Below are positions 24,907-32,358 of a DNA stretch of 64,000 nt, in pieces. Within the stretch, counting starts at the first letter, position 1, and every line of letters begins with the position of its first letter. The DNA lies in NCBI GenBank assembly GCA_031550085.1, contig JAVBOY010000022.1, forward strand, positions 62,001-126,000. The letters are read 5' to 3'. The stretch comes from UBA4417 sp031550085. GTDB lineage: Bacteria; Bacteroidota; Bacteroidia; Bacteroidales; UBA4417. A model generated the notes under the pieces. The model worked only from the letters and a program-made list of their open reading frames with translations. It did no database searches and had not been told where the DNA came from. The translations under genes and the position numbers were made by a program.

Positions 24907-25683
24907 CTACGAAACCGGATAAAATTGCAGTTTCAGTTCATTGCCGTCAAAAACGGCGTAGGAAAAATGCGAAACCCAGTCGCCCAAAATGATGCATTGG
25001 GCTTTTTCGGATGCGGGGAGCACCGCCGGACAATGTAAATGCCCGAATATATAGTAATCGATTTCGGGATGGGAGCGGGCGTGTTCACGGCTGAAAATAA
25101 CGATGGCTTCGTTATCGAAATGGGGTTTGTATTCCGGCTCTTTCTGTTGTTTTAATTGTTGCGTCAGGCGGCTGCGCCCTGAAAAAAAGTTACCCAGCCA
25201 ACCGCCGAAATCAGGATGAATCCAGCGGTATACCCACTGATTGAAACGACATTCAAAGGTTTTCTTTAGCAGCTTGTAGCCATAATCTCCGGGACCCAAG
25301 CCATCGCCATGGGCTAAAAAGAATTTCTTGCCCAGTAAATCGGTCACTTCGGGCTTGCGGTGCAATTGAATTCCGATTTCCTGCTCCAGGTAATTGAACG
25401 CCCAGATATCGTGGTTGCCGCGGAACAGATGGATTTCGATTCCGGCGTCGGCCAACTCGGCCAGTTTTCCCAGCAAACGTACATAACCGCGCGGAATCAC
25501 GGTTTTGTACTCAAACCAGAAGTCGAACAAATCCCCCATCAAATAAATGGCGGCGGCATCCGTTTTGACTTCATCGAGCCAACGTACGAACAAGGCTTCC
25601 CGTTTCAGACTGCCTTTGCGGTCGGGAATACCGAAATGAAAATCGGAAGCAAAATAAATTTTGGAGCGGGTTGTCAAAGGCAA
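24907..25683 (-). CDS. lpxH: UDP-2,3-diacylglucosamine diphosphatase (LpxH-like)
   Basis: A 258-residue calcineurin-like metallophosphoesterase. Metal-site motifs appear in order: SDFHFG (D-x-H, about 14), MGDLFDFWFE (GD, about 49), RGNHD (about 92), AHGDGLGPGDYGYK (about 123) and FGHLHCP (about 213). The GDLFDFWFEY segment and overall length fit LpxH, which hydrolyses UDP-2,3-diacylglucosamine to lipid X in lipid A synthesis at the inner-membrane face. The only nearby in-frame start at this length is a TTG (25681-25683); the family N-terminus (KIYFASDFH) leaves little room for a later start. It follows the thioredoxin-like gene by 18 nt, so it is probably the last gene of a crcB-led operon. 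Confidence 0.85.
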   Translation of the reverse strand: MPLTTRSKIYFASDFHFGIPDRKGSLKREALFVRWLDEVKTDAAAIYLMGDLFDFWFEYKTVIPRGYVRLLGKLAELADAGIEIHLFRGNHDIWAFNYLEQEIGIQLHRKPEVTDLLGKKFFLAHGDGLGPGDYGYKLLKKTFECRFNQWVYRWIHPDFGGWLGNFFSGRSRLTQQLKQQKEPEYKPHFDNEAIVIFSREHARSHPEIDYYIFGHLHCPAVLPASEKAQCIILGDWVSHFSYAVFDGNELKLQFYPVS

Positions 25684-25701
25684 TCGGGTTCTATGTTAAG
25701 G

Positions 25702-26967
25702 TTATTTGTTTTTCTGTAAAAAAGCTTTCAGCGCTTCGAGGCTGGGATTTTTCGCCTGCAAAACGCCCGTTTTGTCAATCAAAAAAGTTTGCGGCAAGTT
25801 TTGAACGCCATAAACGATAGCAGCCTGCGAATTTACGGATTTTAAATCACAAACTTGTATCCAATAGGCTTTGTCTTTTTTGATGGCGCTTTTCCAAAGG
25901 CTGGCATCCTCGTCGAGCGAAACGGCATAAATTTCAAAATTATTGGTTTTGAATTGATTGTAGATGTTCGTCAAATTCAGGTTTCCTTCGCGGCTGGGCG
26001 GGTTCCAGGCAGCCCAGAAATAAAGCAATACCGTTTTCCCTCGGAGCGAGGATAGTTTTACCGGCAGGCCGGCCGCATTGGGTAATTCCAAATCGGGCGC
26101 CGTGGTTCCGGGTTGAAGTTGACGGGCTTTGGCCAAAGTTTCTCGATTTTTTTCGCGGTAGCTTTCGATTTTGTTATGAAAATCGATAACCAGCGAGTTT
26201 TGCGGATACTTCAGGTGAAGCGCGCTGTCGATTTGCGCAAAAAAATCGAAATTCCGTTGGATGGTAAAAAGCGGGCGGTTGGTAAAATTTTTATTAACAA
26301 TCAATAAATTGGCCAGGGACGAAAAGTCGCTTTTGATTGTTTTCGTTGCCATTTGCTGCTGCTCCAAATAAAGTTGGTTGAACAACGAATCCAGGGTCAG
26401 TCTGATTTCAGAAAATTCTTTTCTGTCGCGGCTGTTCATTAAGACGACCCGCAGCGAGTCAATAGTTTGTAAGCCTTTTTGCAGATGGTTTTCAAATGTC
26501 CGGTAGGTTTCTGAGCCGGGCGATCCGTGGATGGAAATCGTGTTTCCCGATGGCGTTTTTTCTTCGCGGATGGTAATGGATTCGCCTTTCTCCACAACGA
26601 GGGTGATTCTTTTCTGATCCGGACTTTGAAGGATGTAAAAACCGCTTTCTTCCGGTTCGAATGAAAACGAAAAACGTCCGTCGTTTCCGGCATTGACCGA
26701 ATTCAGCAGTGCAAAGTTTTCCGCCTGCAATTGATATAACTCGATTTTTTGATGGGCAAAACCGGCCACCTGCCCGTTGACTTGAACGCCGGATTTGTTT
26801 GAATGGCATGAAGTGAAAAAACAAACTGCAAAAAAGAGAAAACCAAGCAGGAGCCTTCCCTTGGAGAAGCCGGAATAAGGCTTTACGCGGGTATGCTTGC
26901 CAGGAAGACTGTTCCGCCGGACAATTTGCTGCATTTTGTTTCGGATCATGAATAAAGAACGTTCCAT
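25702..26967 (-). CDS. TlpA-like lipoprotein with DUF4369-type N-domain, lacking the CxxC
   Basis: A 421-residue predicted lipoprotein. The N-terminus is unusual: about 40 basic residues precede the hydrophobic segment LLLGFLFFAVCFFTSC, which ends in a lipobox, so the true start may be later or the leader is extended. Residues about 60-150 resemble the DUF4369 beta domain common before Bacteroidota thioredoxins. Residues about 280-421 are a TlpA/AhpC-type thioredoxin fold (APDLELPN, RGKTVLLYFWAAWNPPSREGN, LPQTFLIDKTG). The redox motif normally WCPPC reads WNPPS, so both catalytic cysteines are gone. A thioredoxin oxidoreductase role is therefore unlikely. It lies in a tight operon with crcB (11 nt) and lpxH (18 nt). 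Confidence 0.8.
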   Translation of the reverse strand: MERSLFMIRNKMQQIVRRNSLPGKHTRVKPYSGFSKGRLLLGFLFFAVCFFTSCHSNKSGVQVNGQVAGFAHQKIELYQLQAENFALLNSVNAGNDGRFSFSFEPEESGFYILQSPDQKRITLVVEKGESITIREEKTPSGNTISIHGSPGSETYRTFENHLQKGLQTIDSLRVVLMNSRDRKEFSEIRLTLDSLFNQLYLEQQQMATKTIKSDFSSLANLLIVNKNFTNRPLFTIQRNFDFFAQIDSALHLKYPQNSLVIDFHNKIESYREKNRETLAKARQLQPGTTAPDLELPNAAGLPVKLSSLRGKTVLLYFWAAWNPPSREGNLNLTNIYNQFKTNNFEIYAVSLDEDASLWKSAIKKDKAYWIQVCDLKSVNSQAAIVYGVQNLPQTFLIDKTGVLQAKNPSLEALKAFLQKNK

Positions 26968-26978
26968 TTCAAATTTTC

Positions 26979-27353
26979 TTATTGAAAAAGTTGGATTGTA
27001 AACCGTCCCAGGAAGGTGCAGGCCAACCCCAGCAAGATGCTGGCCAGAATATAGGCTACAGCCTGCATGTTTTCACCGTTCCGAAACAACAGGAAGGTTT
27101 CGTTCGAAAAAGCCGAAAAGGTGGTGAAACCACCCAGCAGTCCGGTGGCAATAAATAATTTCCATTCCTGCGGGACTTCGCTTTTTTCAACCATCCCGAA
27201 AAATAACCCGATGCAAAAACAACCGATCAGATTGACCGACAGGGTTGCAAAAGGAAAAGAGGTTTCCGTTTTGGTATTTACAAACAACGACAACACATAG
27301 CGGAAAATTCCCCCGATAAAACTGCCCGTACCGACCAATAATAGCGCTTTCAT
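26979..27353 (-). CDS. crcB: Fluoride channel CrcB/Fluc
   Basis: A 124-residue four-helix membrane protein of the Fluc family, which exports toxic fluoride through a dual-topology dimer. The family motifs GGIFRYVLS near 14, the SVNLIGCF asparagine near 45 and GLLGGFTTFSAFSNE near 73 (the Phe-box residues) are all present. There is no fluoride riboswitch visible upstream: that space is repeat array R2. The gene leads a short operon with the TlpA-like lipoprotein and lpxH genes. Confidence 0.92.
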   Translation of the reverse strand: MKALLLVGTGSFIGGIFRYVLSLFVNTKTETSFPFATLSVNLIGCFCIGLFFGMVEKSEVPQEWKLFIATGLLGGFTTFSAFSNETFLLFRNGENMQAVAYILASILLGLACTFLGRFTIQLFQ

Positions 27354-27913
27354 GGTATTTGAGTTGTTGAACTGTTTATTTGTGAAGTGTGAACCGTGAA
27401 GGGTGAAATGCCTGTTGAATTGTTTAATTGTTTAATTGTTTATTGGGTACAGGGTAAAAGGTGAATGAAACAAGGTTTGTTATTCGTTTTTTTTGTTCGT
27501 TTACTCATCACTCGTCACCCGTTACTCGTCACTAGTTTACTCATTAAATGCTTGCTTTTGTTTATTAGGATAATTAAATCTAATAATATTCTATTCTAAT
27601 CGCATATCGTGAAACGTGGACAGTGAAGCGTGAAATGCCTGTTTAATCGTTTAACTGTTTAATTGTTTATTGGGTGCAGGGTAAAAGGTGAATGGTAAAC
27701 TTGTTACCCGTAAACCTGTTAACGAATCATTTTCAATTCTCAATTCTCCATTTTCAATTATCTTGTTTACCCGTTACCCGTCACCAAACCTCACTTTCAA
27801 CTTTTACTTTTCATTCGTAATTTTTAATTCTTAACTTTCAATTCTCCATTTTCAATTTTCAATTAAAACTCGTTTACTAGTCTACTCCTCAACTAGTCTA
27901 CTAAAACAAAGTT
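27354..27913 (-). repeat. Composite 7/8-nt phrase array R2, between ribH and crcB
   Basis: About 560 non-coding bases composed almost wholly of the degenerate phrases seen in R1 (GTTTAAT-type octamers, GTGAAGC-type heptamers, TTTCAAT heptamers, CTCGTTTAC octamers). Read in the sense of ribH (minus strand), it starts at the ribH stop codon region and ends at the crcB start. It contains the 38-bp core at 27569-27606. No gene, promoter or terminator is evident inside. Confidence 0.8.
27569..27606 (-). repeat. 38-bp conserved core, copy in R2
   Basis: Plus strand reads GATAATTAAATCTAATAATA and ends TTCTAATCGCATA. It differs by only a few bases from 15077-15114, 41841-41878 and the inverted 49815-49852, all exactly 38 bp. 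Confidence 0.8.
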
Positions 27914-28375
27914 CTATAAATTTTTCAGCAGATTTGCCATTTCGATGGCCGACATGGCGGCGTCAAAACCTTTGTTACCCGCTTTGGTTCCGGCGCGTTC
28001 AATGGCTTGTTCGATGGTGTCGGTGGTCAGCACGCCGAAAATTACCGGAAACTCGGCTTGCAAATTTACAGCCGCAATCCCTTTGGTAACTTCGCCCGAT
28101 ACCATCTCGAAATGGGGCGTAGCGCCGCGGATTACCGCGCCCAGGCAAATCACTGCGTCATAGTTGCCGCTTTTCGCCATACGTTTGGCCACCAGCGGAA
28201 TTTCAAACGAGCCGGGAACCCAGGCCACGGTAATGTTTTTTTCATCGCCGTCGTGGCGGCAAATGGCGTCGATGGCTCCAGACAGCAATTTTGATCCGAT
28301 TAATTCGTTAAAACGGCTTACAATAATTCCAAAACGCAAGCCTTTGGCAATTAGTTTTCCTTCAATTGTTTTCAT
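27914..28375 (-). CDS. ribH: 6,7-dimethyl-8-ribityllumazine synthase
   Basis: A 153-residue lumazine synthase that condenses the RibBA-derived butanone phosphate with the ribitylamino-uracil to the direct precursor of riboflavin; the family forms pentamers or 60-mers. Motifs: IVSRFNELIG near 18, WVPGSFEIPLVAKRM near 52 (substrate-binding), CLGAVIRGATPHFEMV near 76-91 with the catalytic histidine, and FGVLTTDTIEQAIERAG near 113. It completes the riboflavin gene set, but is separated from ribBA by repeat array R3, whose last phrase ends only about 10 nt before the ATG. No promoter element was found in R3, so readthrough from the riboswitch-controlled genes is likely. Confidence 0.95.
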   Translation of the reverse strand: MKTIEGKLIAKGLRFGIIVSRFNELIGSKLLSGAIDAICRHDGDEKNITVAWVPGSFEIPLVAKRMAKSGNYDAVICLGAVIRGATPHFEMVSGEVTKGIAAVNLQAEFPVIFGVLTTDTIEQAIERAGTKAGNKGFDAAMSAIEMANLLKNL

Positions 28376-28721
28376 AATTTATTTTTTTTTGTTGAGTTGT
28401 TGAACTGTTTATTTGTGAACGGTGAAGCGTGAAGTGATTGGATTAAGGTAAATGGTGCAAGGTGAACGGTACAGGGTGAAATGCCTGTTTAATCGTTTAA
28501 CTATTTAATTGTTTATTTGTGAAGCGTGAACAGTGAAGGGTGAAATGCCTGTTTAATCGTTTAACTGTTTAATTGTATAAAACCCATTTTCAACTATCAA
28601 TTCTCCATTTTCAATTGAAAAGCCTTCTGCCTTCTGTAATTAAAAAAACTCGTTTACTGGTCTACTCGTTTACTTGTATCTAAAAAACACTTTCAATTTT
28701 CAACTTTCCACTTTCAATTAA
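28376..28721 (-). repeat. Composite 7/8-nt phrase array R3, between ribBA and ribH
   Basis: Non-coding. In the sense of the rib genes it begins with ATTGAAA/GTGGAAA heptamers at the ribBA stop. It then passes through AGTAAACG/AGTAGACC octamers, an ACAGAAGGCAGAAGGC phrase and TTAAACxx octamers with TTCACxx heptamers, and ends with AACAGTTCAACAACTCAAC immediately before ribH. No 38-bp core is present. Confidence 0.8.
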
Positions 28722-29915
28722 CTACATCTGATGCCCCATCTTATTGATTTTGGTTTCCATGTATTTTTTATTGTTGTCGTTTGCTTGAATCACCAGGGGA
28801 ATACGTTCTACGATCTCAATGCCGTATCCTTTTAATCCGTTCATTTTTAAGGGATTGTTTGTCATCAGGGTGATTCTTTTTACACCCAGGTTGGCCAGCA
28901 TTTCCGAAGCCACGCCGTAATCGCGCAGGTCGGCGGGATAACCCAAGGCCAGGTTGGCCTCCACCGTATCCAAACCTTCTTCCTGCAATTCGTAAGCTTT
29001 CAGTTTATTGAGCAGGCCAATGCCGCGTCCTTCCTGGCGAAGGTACAACAAAATACCACGTCCTTCCTTTTCAATGCGTTGCAGTGATTCATGCAGTTGT
29101 TCGCCGCAATCGCAACGTTTCGAGCCGAAAATATCTCCCGTCAAGCATTCGGAGTGAATGCGCACCAGCACCGGCTCTTCGCCCGAAATATCTCCTTTGA
29201 TCAAAGCCACATGATGTTCTTTGGTCACTTCATTCTGGAAGCCGACAATTTTAAAATCGCCGGTAACTGTGGGCATTTGGGCGACCGCTTTGCGCGACAG
29301 GAAATGTTCGTGCTGGCGGCGGTACTTGATTAAGTCGGCAATGGTAATGATTTTTAATTGATGCTTTTGGCAATATTCCATCAATTGCGGCACGCGCGCC
29401 ATGCTTCCGTCTTCGTTCATGATTTCGCAAATCACACCGGCCGGTTGCATGCCCGCAAGCCGCGCCAAATCGACGGCAGCCTCGGTATGTCCGGCACGGG
29501 CCAATACGCCGTAATTTTGAGCAATCAAAGGAAAAATATGCCCCGGACGGGTGAAATCTTCCGGTTTTGAATTCGAATCAACCAATCGCAAAATGGTTTC
29601 GGCACGTTCCTGTGCCGAAATACCTGTCGTTACGTCTTTCCAGTCGACCGAAACGGTAAAAGCCGTTTGTTTGCTATCGGTGTTTTTGGCTACCATCGGA
29701 TTGATCTGCAATTCGTTGAGCCGTTCGGCGGTCATCGGCATACATACCAGGCCACCAGCATGTTTCACCATAAAATTAATGATTTCCGGGCTTGCTTTTT
29801 CGGCAGCCACCACCAAATCCCCTTCGTTTTCGCGGTTTTCATCGTCTACCACCACCAGGGCTTTTCCGATACGAATGTCGTCCAAAGCCTCTTCTATTGT
29901 ATTAAATCTGTACAC
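28722..29915 (-). CDS. ribBA: Bifunctional DHBP synthase / GTP cyclohydrolase II
   Basis: A 397-residue fusion supplying both riboflavin branches. Residues about 1-205 are 3,4-dihydroxy-2-butanone-4-phosphate synthase: VVDDENRENEGDLV near 22, GGLVCMPM, DFTRPGHIFPL and RAGHTEAAVDLARLAG near 140-155. Residues about 206-390 are GTP cyclohydrolase II: HSECLTGDIFGSKRCDCGEQL near 255 with the zinc cysteines, LRQEGRGIGLLNKLKAY near 292 and the C-terminal TNNPLKMNGLKGYGI. Both halves look complete. It starts 17 nt after ribE, in the riboswitch-controlled operon. Confidence 0.95.
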   Translation of the reverse strand: MYRFNTIEEALDDIRIGKALVVVDDENRENEGDLVVAAEKASPEIINFMVKHAGGLVCMPMTAERLNELQINPMVAKNTDSKQTAFTVSVDWKDVTTGISAQERAETILRLVDSNSKPEDFTRPGHIFPLIAQNYGVLARAGHTEAAVDLARLAGMQPAGVICEIMNEDGSMARVPQLMEYCQKHQLKIITIADLIKYRRQHEHFLSRKAVAQMPTVTGDFKIVGFQNEVTKEHHVALIKGDISGEEPVLVRIHSECLTGDIFGSKRCDCGEQLHESLQRIEKEGRGILLYLRQEGRGIGLLNKLKAYELQEEGLDTVEANLALGYPADLRDYGVASEMLANLGVKRITLMTNNPLKMNGLKGYGIEIVERIPLVIQANDNNKKYMETKINKMGHQM

Positions 29916-29932
29916 GTTATAATAAAATGTTT

Positions 29933-30583
29933 TTAAAAAAATCCGTTTTCTTTTAGTTTTTCCATTGTCAATCCTCCGCTCGGCGGAAGATTGCTTTCCG
30001 GTTTCATGAGTTTTTCAATGTATTTGCCGATCAGGTCACATTCGATGTTTACCTTTTCGCGGATGCGTTTGCTGCAAAGCGTAGTCTGGTTTCGTGTATG
30101 CGGGATAACCGATACGGTAAAATCCGTTTCCGATACGGATGCTACTGTCAGGCTGATTCCGTCAAGAGCGACCGACCCTTTTTCGATGATGTACCTTAAA
30201 AGAGAGGACTCGGCTGAAATCGTGATCCAAATGGCATTCTCGTCTTCCCGGAAGCTTTCAATAAGTCCTGTTCCGTCGATATGCCCGCTTACAAAATGCC
30301 CGCCCAGGCGCGATGTCGGCAGCAAAGCGCGTTCCAGGTTCACACGGTCGTTGCTTTTCAGCAAATACAAATTCGACCGGTTCATGGTTTCAGGCATGGC
30401 ATCGGCAGCAAACGAGGTTCCGGAAATCCCGGTAACTGTCAAACAAACGCCGTTTACCGAGATGCTGTCTCCGATCCGAGTTTGGTTTAAAACCAGATCT
30501 GCGTTGATTTCCAGCACTGCCGAATGTGCTGCTTTGCGAATGGATTTCAGGGTGCCGATTTCTTCAATAATTCCTGTAAACAT
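29933..30583 (-). CDS. ribE: Riboflavin synthase, alpha chain
   Basis: The start is set at MFTGIIEEIG (ATG 30581-30583), the invariant beginning of this family, giving 216 residues; an upstream in-frame start at 30649 lies inside ribD. Two tandem lumazine-binding repeats are visible: GDSISVNGVCLTV near 40 with LERALL, then GHFVSGHIDGTG near 97, and in the second half KGSVALDGISLTVASV near 137. The enzyme dismutates two lumazine molecules to riboflavin. The start is 2 nt after the ribD stop, so the genes are translationally coupled. Some genomes call this gene ribC. Confidence 0.95.
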   Translation of the reverse strand: MFTGIIEEIGTLKSIRKAAHSAVLEINADLVLNQTRIGDSISVNGVCLTVTGISGTSFAADAMPETMNRSNLYLLKSNDRVNLERALLPTSRLGGHFVSGHIDGTGLIESFREDENAIWITISAESSLLRYIIEKGSVALDGISLTVASVSETDFTVSVIPHTRNQTTLCSKRIREKVNIECDLIGKYIEKLMKPESNLPPSGGLTMEKLKENGFF

Positions 30584-30585
30584 GG

Positions 30586-31689
30586 CTATTTGATTACTTT
30601 TCCTTTGATTAAAAAATCTTGTCCCAACGTTTGATATGCTACTTGACAAAGTTTGACAGCATTTTCAATGGGGGCAAACCCTTTACCTTCGACCGGCGTA
30701 AGGGCGTCTTTCCCACCGATCAGCAAAGGTGCAATCAGGATTTGAACTTCATCTACAATTCCTGCTTGCAAAGCAGCTTCGTTCAAGGTGCCGCCGCCTT
30801 CGAGCAAAACACTGTCGATTGGCAGTTTGCCCAGTTCCACGACCAATGCATTCAGATCGACTTGTTTATTTGTTTGTGGAAGCACCCACACCAGATGTCC
30901 CATTTCCGTCAATTGGCGCTGGATTTCTTCCGGGCATTGTTCTGTGGTGGCCAAAATCACCGGATTTTCACCGGGCGTTTGCAGCAATTTGGCATTTAAT
31001 GGGATGCGCCCTTGACTGTCTACCACAATCCGGCGGGGATTGCGCCCGCCTTCGGGCAACCGGCAAGTTAATTCCGGGTTGTCGATCAGTACCGTATTTA
31101 CGCCGACCATAATAGCCGAAAATTCGTTGCGCAGCCGATGTACGTAATTTTGCGATTCCGGGCCGGTAATCGGGCTGGGAAGATTTAAATGCGTTGAAAT
31201 CTTTCCGTCCAGCGACATGGCGGTTTTCATCAGCACATACGGCCTTTTTTGAGTCATATATTTGAAAAATACCCGGTTTTGTTCAAGGGCTTCGGTTTCG
31301 CACAAGCCGGTAACTACTTCGATGCCTGCAGCCTGCAATTGTGCGATGCCTTTTCCGTTTACCAACGGATTGGGATCGGTGGCGGCTATAAAAATTTTGC
31401 TGATTTTATTTTTGATCAGTAAATCGGTGCAGGGTGGCGTTTTGCCAAAGTGGGAGCAAGGTTCGAGGGTTACATAAATGGTGGCGCCTTCGACGGGTCC
31501 GGAGGATTGGGCAATGGCATTGACTTCGGCATGGGGACCGCCGAAATATTCGTGGTATCCTTTCCCGATGATTTTTCCATCGCGTACCAAAACCGCACCC
31601 ACCAGCGGATTGGGATTTACTTTCCCTTTTCCGAGGTTGGCCAGTTCAATGGCTTGAAGCATGAAATTGCGGTCGTTGGTGGTTTCCAT
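30586..31689 (-). CDS. ribD: Bifunctional pyrimidine deaminase/reductase
   Basis: A 367-residue enzyme for the second and third steps of the GTP branch. The N-terminal zinc deaminase has GGPHAEVNAIAQ (His/Glu) near 46 and TLEPCSHFGKTPPCTDLL near 73. The C-terminal reductase has MKTAMSLDGKISTH near 153, VGVNTVLIDNPELTCR near 197 and LLEGGGTLNEAAL near 294. It is the first gene of the rib operon. An intrinsic terminator ends directly before its ATG and an FMN riboswitch lies further upstream, so this gene's expression is gated by flavin. Confidence 0.95.
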   Translation of the reverse strand: METTNDRNFMLQAIELANLGKGKVNPNPLVGAVLVRDGKIIGKGYHEYFGGPHAEVNAIAQSSGPVEGATIYVTLEPCSHFGKTPPCTDLLIKNKISKIFIAATDPNPLVNGKGIAQLQAAGIEVVTGLCETEALEQNRVFFKYMTQKRPYVLMKTAMSLDGKISTHLNLPSPITGPESQNYVHRLRNEFSAIMVGVNTVLIDNPELTCRLPEGGRNPRRIVVDSQGRIPLNAKLLQTPGENPVILATTEQCPEEIQRQLTEMGHLVWVLPQTNKQVDLNALVVELGKLPIDSVLLEGGGTLNEAALQAGIVDEVQILIAPLLIGGKDALTPVEGKGFAPIENAVKLCQVAYQTLGQDFLIKGKVIK

Positions 31690-31724
31690 AAAATAAAAAT
31701 CCCGAACAATTTAAATCATTCGGG
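31690..31724 (-). terminator. Riboswitch expression platform (terminator) just before ribD
   Basis: On the minus strand CCCGAA (31724-31719) pairs with TTCGGG (31706-31701) around an AT-rich loop, then ATTTTTATTTT runs straight into the ribD ATG. This is the expected OFF structure for flavin-bound RNA. It could equally hide the ribosome-binding region. Confidence 0.7.
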
Positions 31725-31779
31725 GCGCATCATCTCAAAACCGTCACACAAAACAATTGATTTTGCGTGAGTTGAGCAG

Positions 31780-31910
31780 ATTCTTCTACCATCCAGACTT
31801 TACTGTCGGTAACGGAATTTCACCGTTTCGGTCTTCCTTTTTGAGTAAGATTCGCGGACTGTCACCGCCGGTTGGGACTTATGCCTTGCATTCACCCGAC
31901 CCCGAAGAAT
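31780..31910 (-). promoter_or_regulatory. FMN riboswitch (RFN element)
   Basis: The minus strand carries the RFN landmarks in order: TCTTCGGGGTCGGGTGAA, then CCAACCGGCGGTGACAGTCC, CGCGAA, a variable arm, GGTGAAATTCCG, CCGACAGTAAAGTCTGGATG and GGTAGAAGA. The aptamer begins within a few nucleotides of the predicted transcription start and precedes ribD by about 90 nt. FMN binding should stop expression of ribD-ribE-ribBA and perhaps ribH. Confidence 0.95.
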
Positions 31911-31917
31911 TAGACTG

Positions 31918-31925
31918 CAAAGGTA
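31918..31925 (-). promoter_or_regulatory. -7 element of the rib operon
   Basis: TACCTTTG followed by C on the minus strand is an exact TAnnTTTG match. Its predicted start falls about at the first base of the FMN riboswitch, which supports both calls. Confidence 0.65.
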
Positions 31926-32039
31926 AAACTATTTTTTGCTTTTTACCGATCCGGCTATTAAAAAAAGCAAAACCATACGCCGGTTTGCTTTGTGGAGTCA
32001 TTTTGTTGTGTCCATAAATCATTGGAAGCTTAAAAAAAG

Positions 32040-32047
32040 TACATTTG
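32040..32047 (+). promoter_or_regulatory. -7 element before the zinc-ribbon/beta-lactamase pair
   Basis: TACATTTG followed by C matches TAnnTTTG, 38 nt before the ATG at 32086. An ATTG lies 15 nt upstream, closer than the usual -33 spacing. Confidence 0.5.
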
Positions 32048-32085
32048 CAACGTTAAATTTGTTATTCCATTTTTTATAAAACACA

Positions 32086-32340
32086 ATGAATCCCAATAAA
32101 TTTTGTCAAAGTTGCGGCATGCCGCTGGTTAAAGATCCCGGGCAAGGCGGAACCGAAGCCGACGGTTCGAAAAGCGCGCTTTATTGCAGTTATTGCTACC
32201 AAAACGGAGCGTTTACGGTCAATTGTACCGTCAAAGAATTTCAGGAACATTGCCGCCAAAAAATGATAGAAAGCGGCTTCCCGAAGTTTAAAGCCTGGTT
32301 ATTTACACGTGGGATGAAACGTTTGGCGCGCTGGAAATAA
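32086..32340 (+). CDS. Small zinc-ribbon protein
   Basis: An 84-residue cytoplasmic protein with two cysteine pairs, FCQSCGMPL (7-10) and LYCSYCYQNG near 33-36, that should bind one zinc. The form CQSCGMPL with a distal CSYCYQxG matches the putative zinc-ribbon family (PF12674 type), common next to unrelated genes in Bacteroidota and Firmicutes and of unknown role. The tail is helical and basic (GMKRLARWK). It is 18 nt upstream of the beta-lactamase gene and likely cotranscribed. Confidence 0.8.
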   Translation: MNPNKFCQSCGMPLVKDPGQGGTEADGSKSALYCSYCYQNGAFTVNCTVKEFQEHCRQKMIESGFPKFKAWLFTRGMKRLARWK

Positions 32341-32358
32341 ACGAATTGTACTGAATTT

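Noticed and set aside
24907..27353. Fluoride riboswitch upstream of crcB
   Set aside because: The region before crcB is phrase array R2; no fluoride-aptamer core could be recognised.
27354..28721. Possible CRISPR array in the repeat-rich intervals
   Set aside because: Units are 7-8 nt and degenerate, with no constant 24-40 bp repeat, no regular spacers and no cas gene.
31757..32017. An 86-codon plus-strand frame across the riboflavin leader
   Set aside because: It lies antisense to a clear FMN riboswitch and its promoter.
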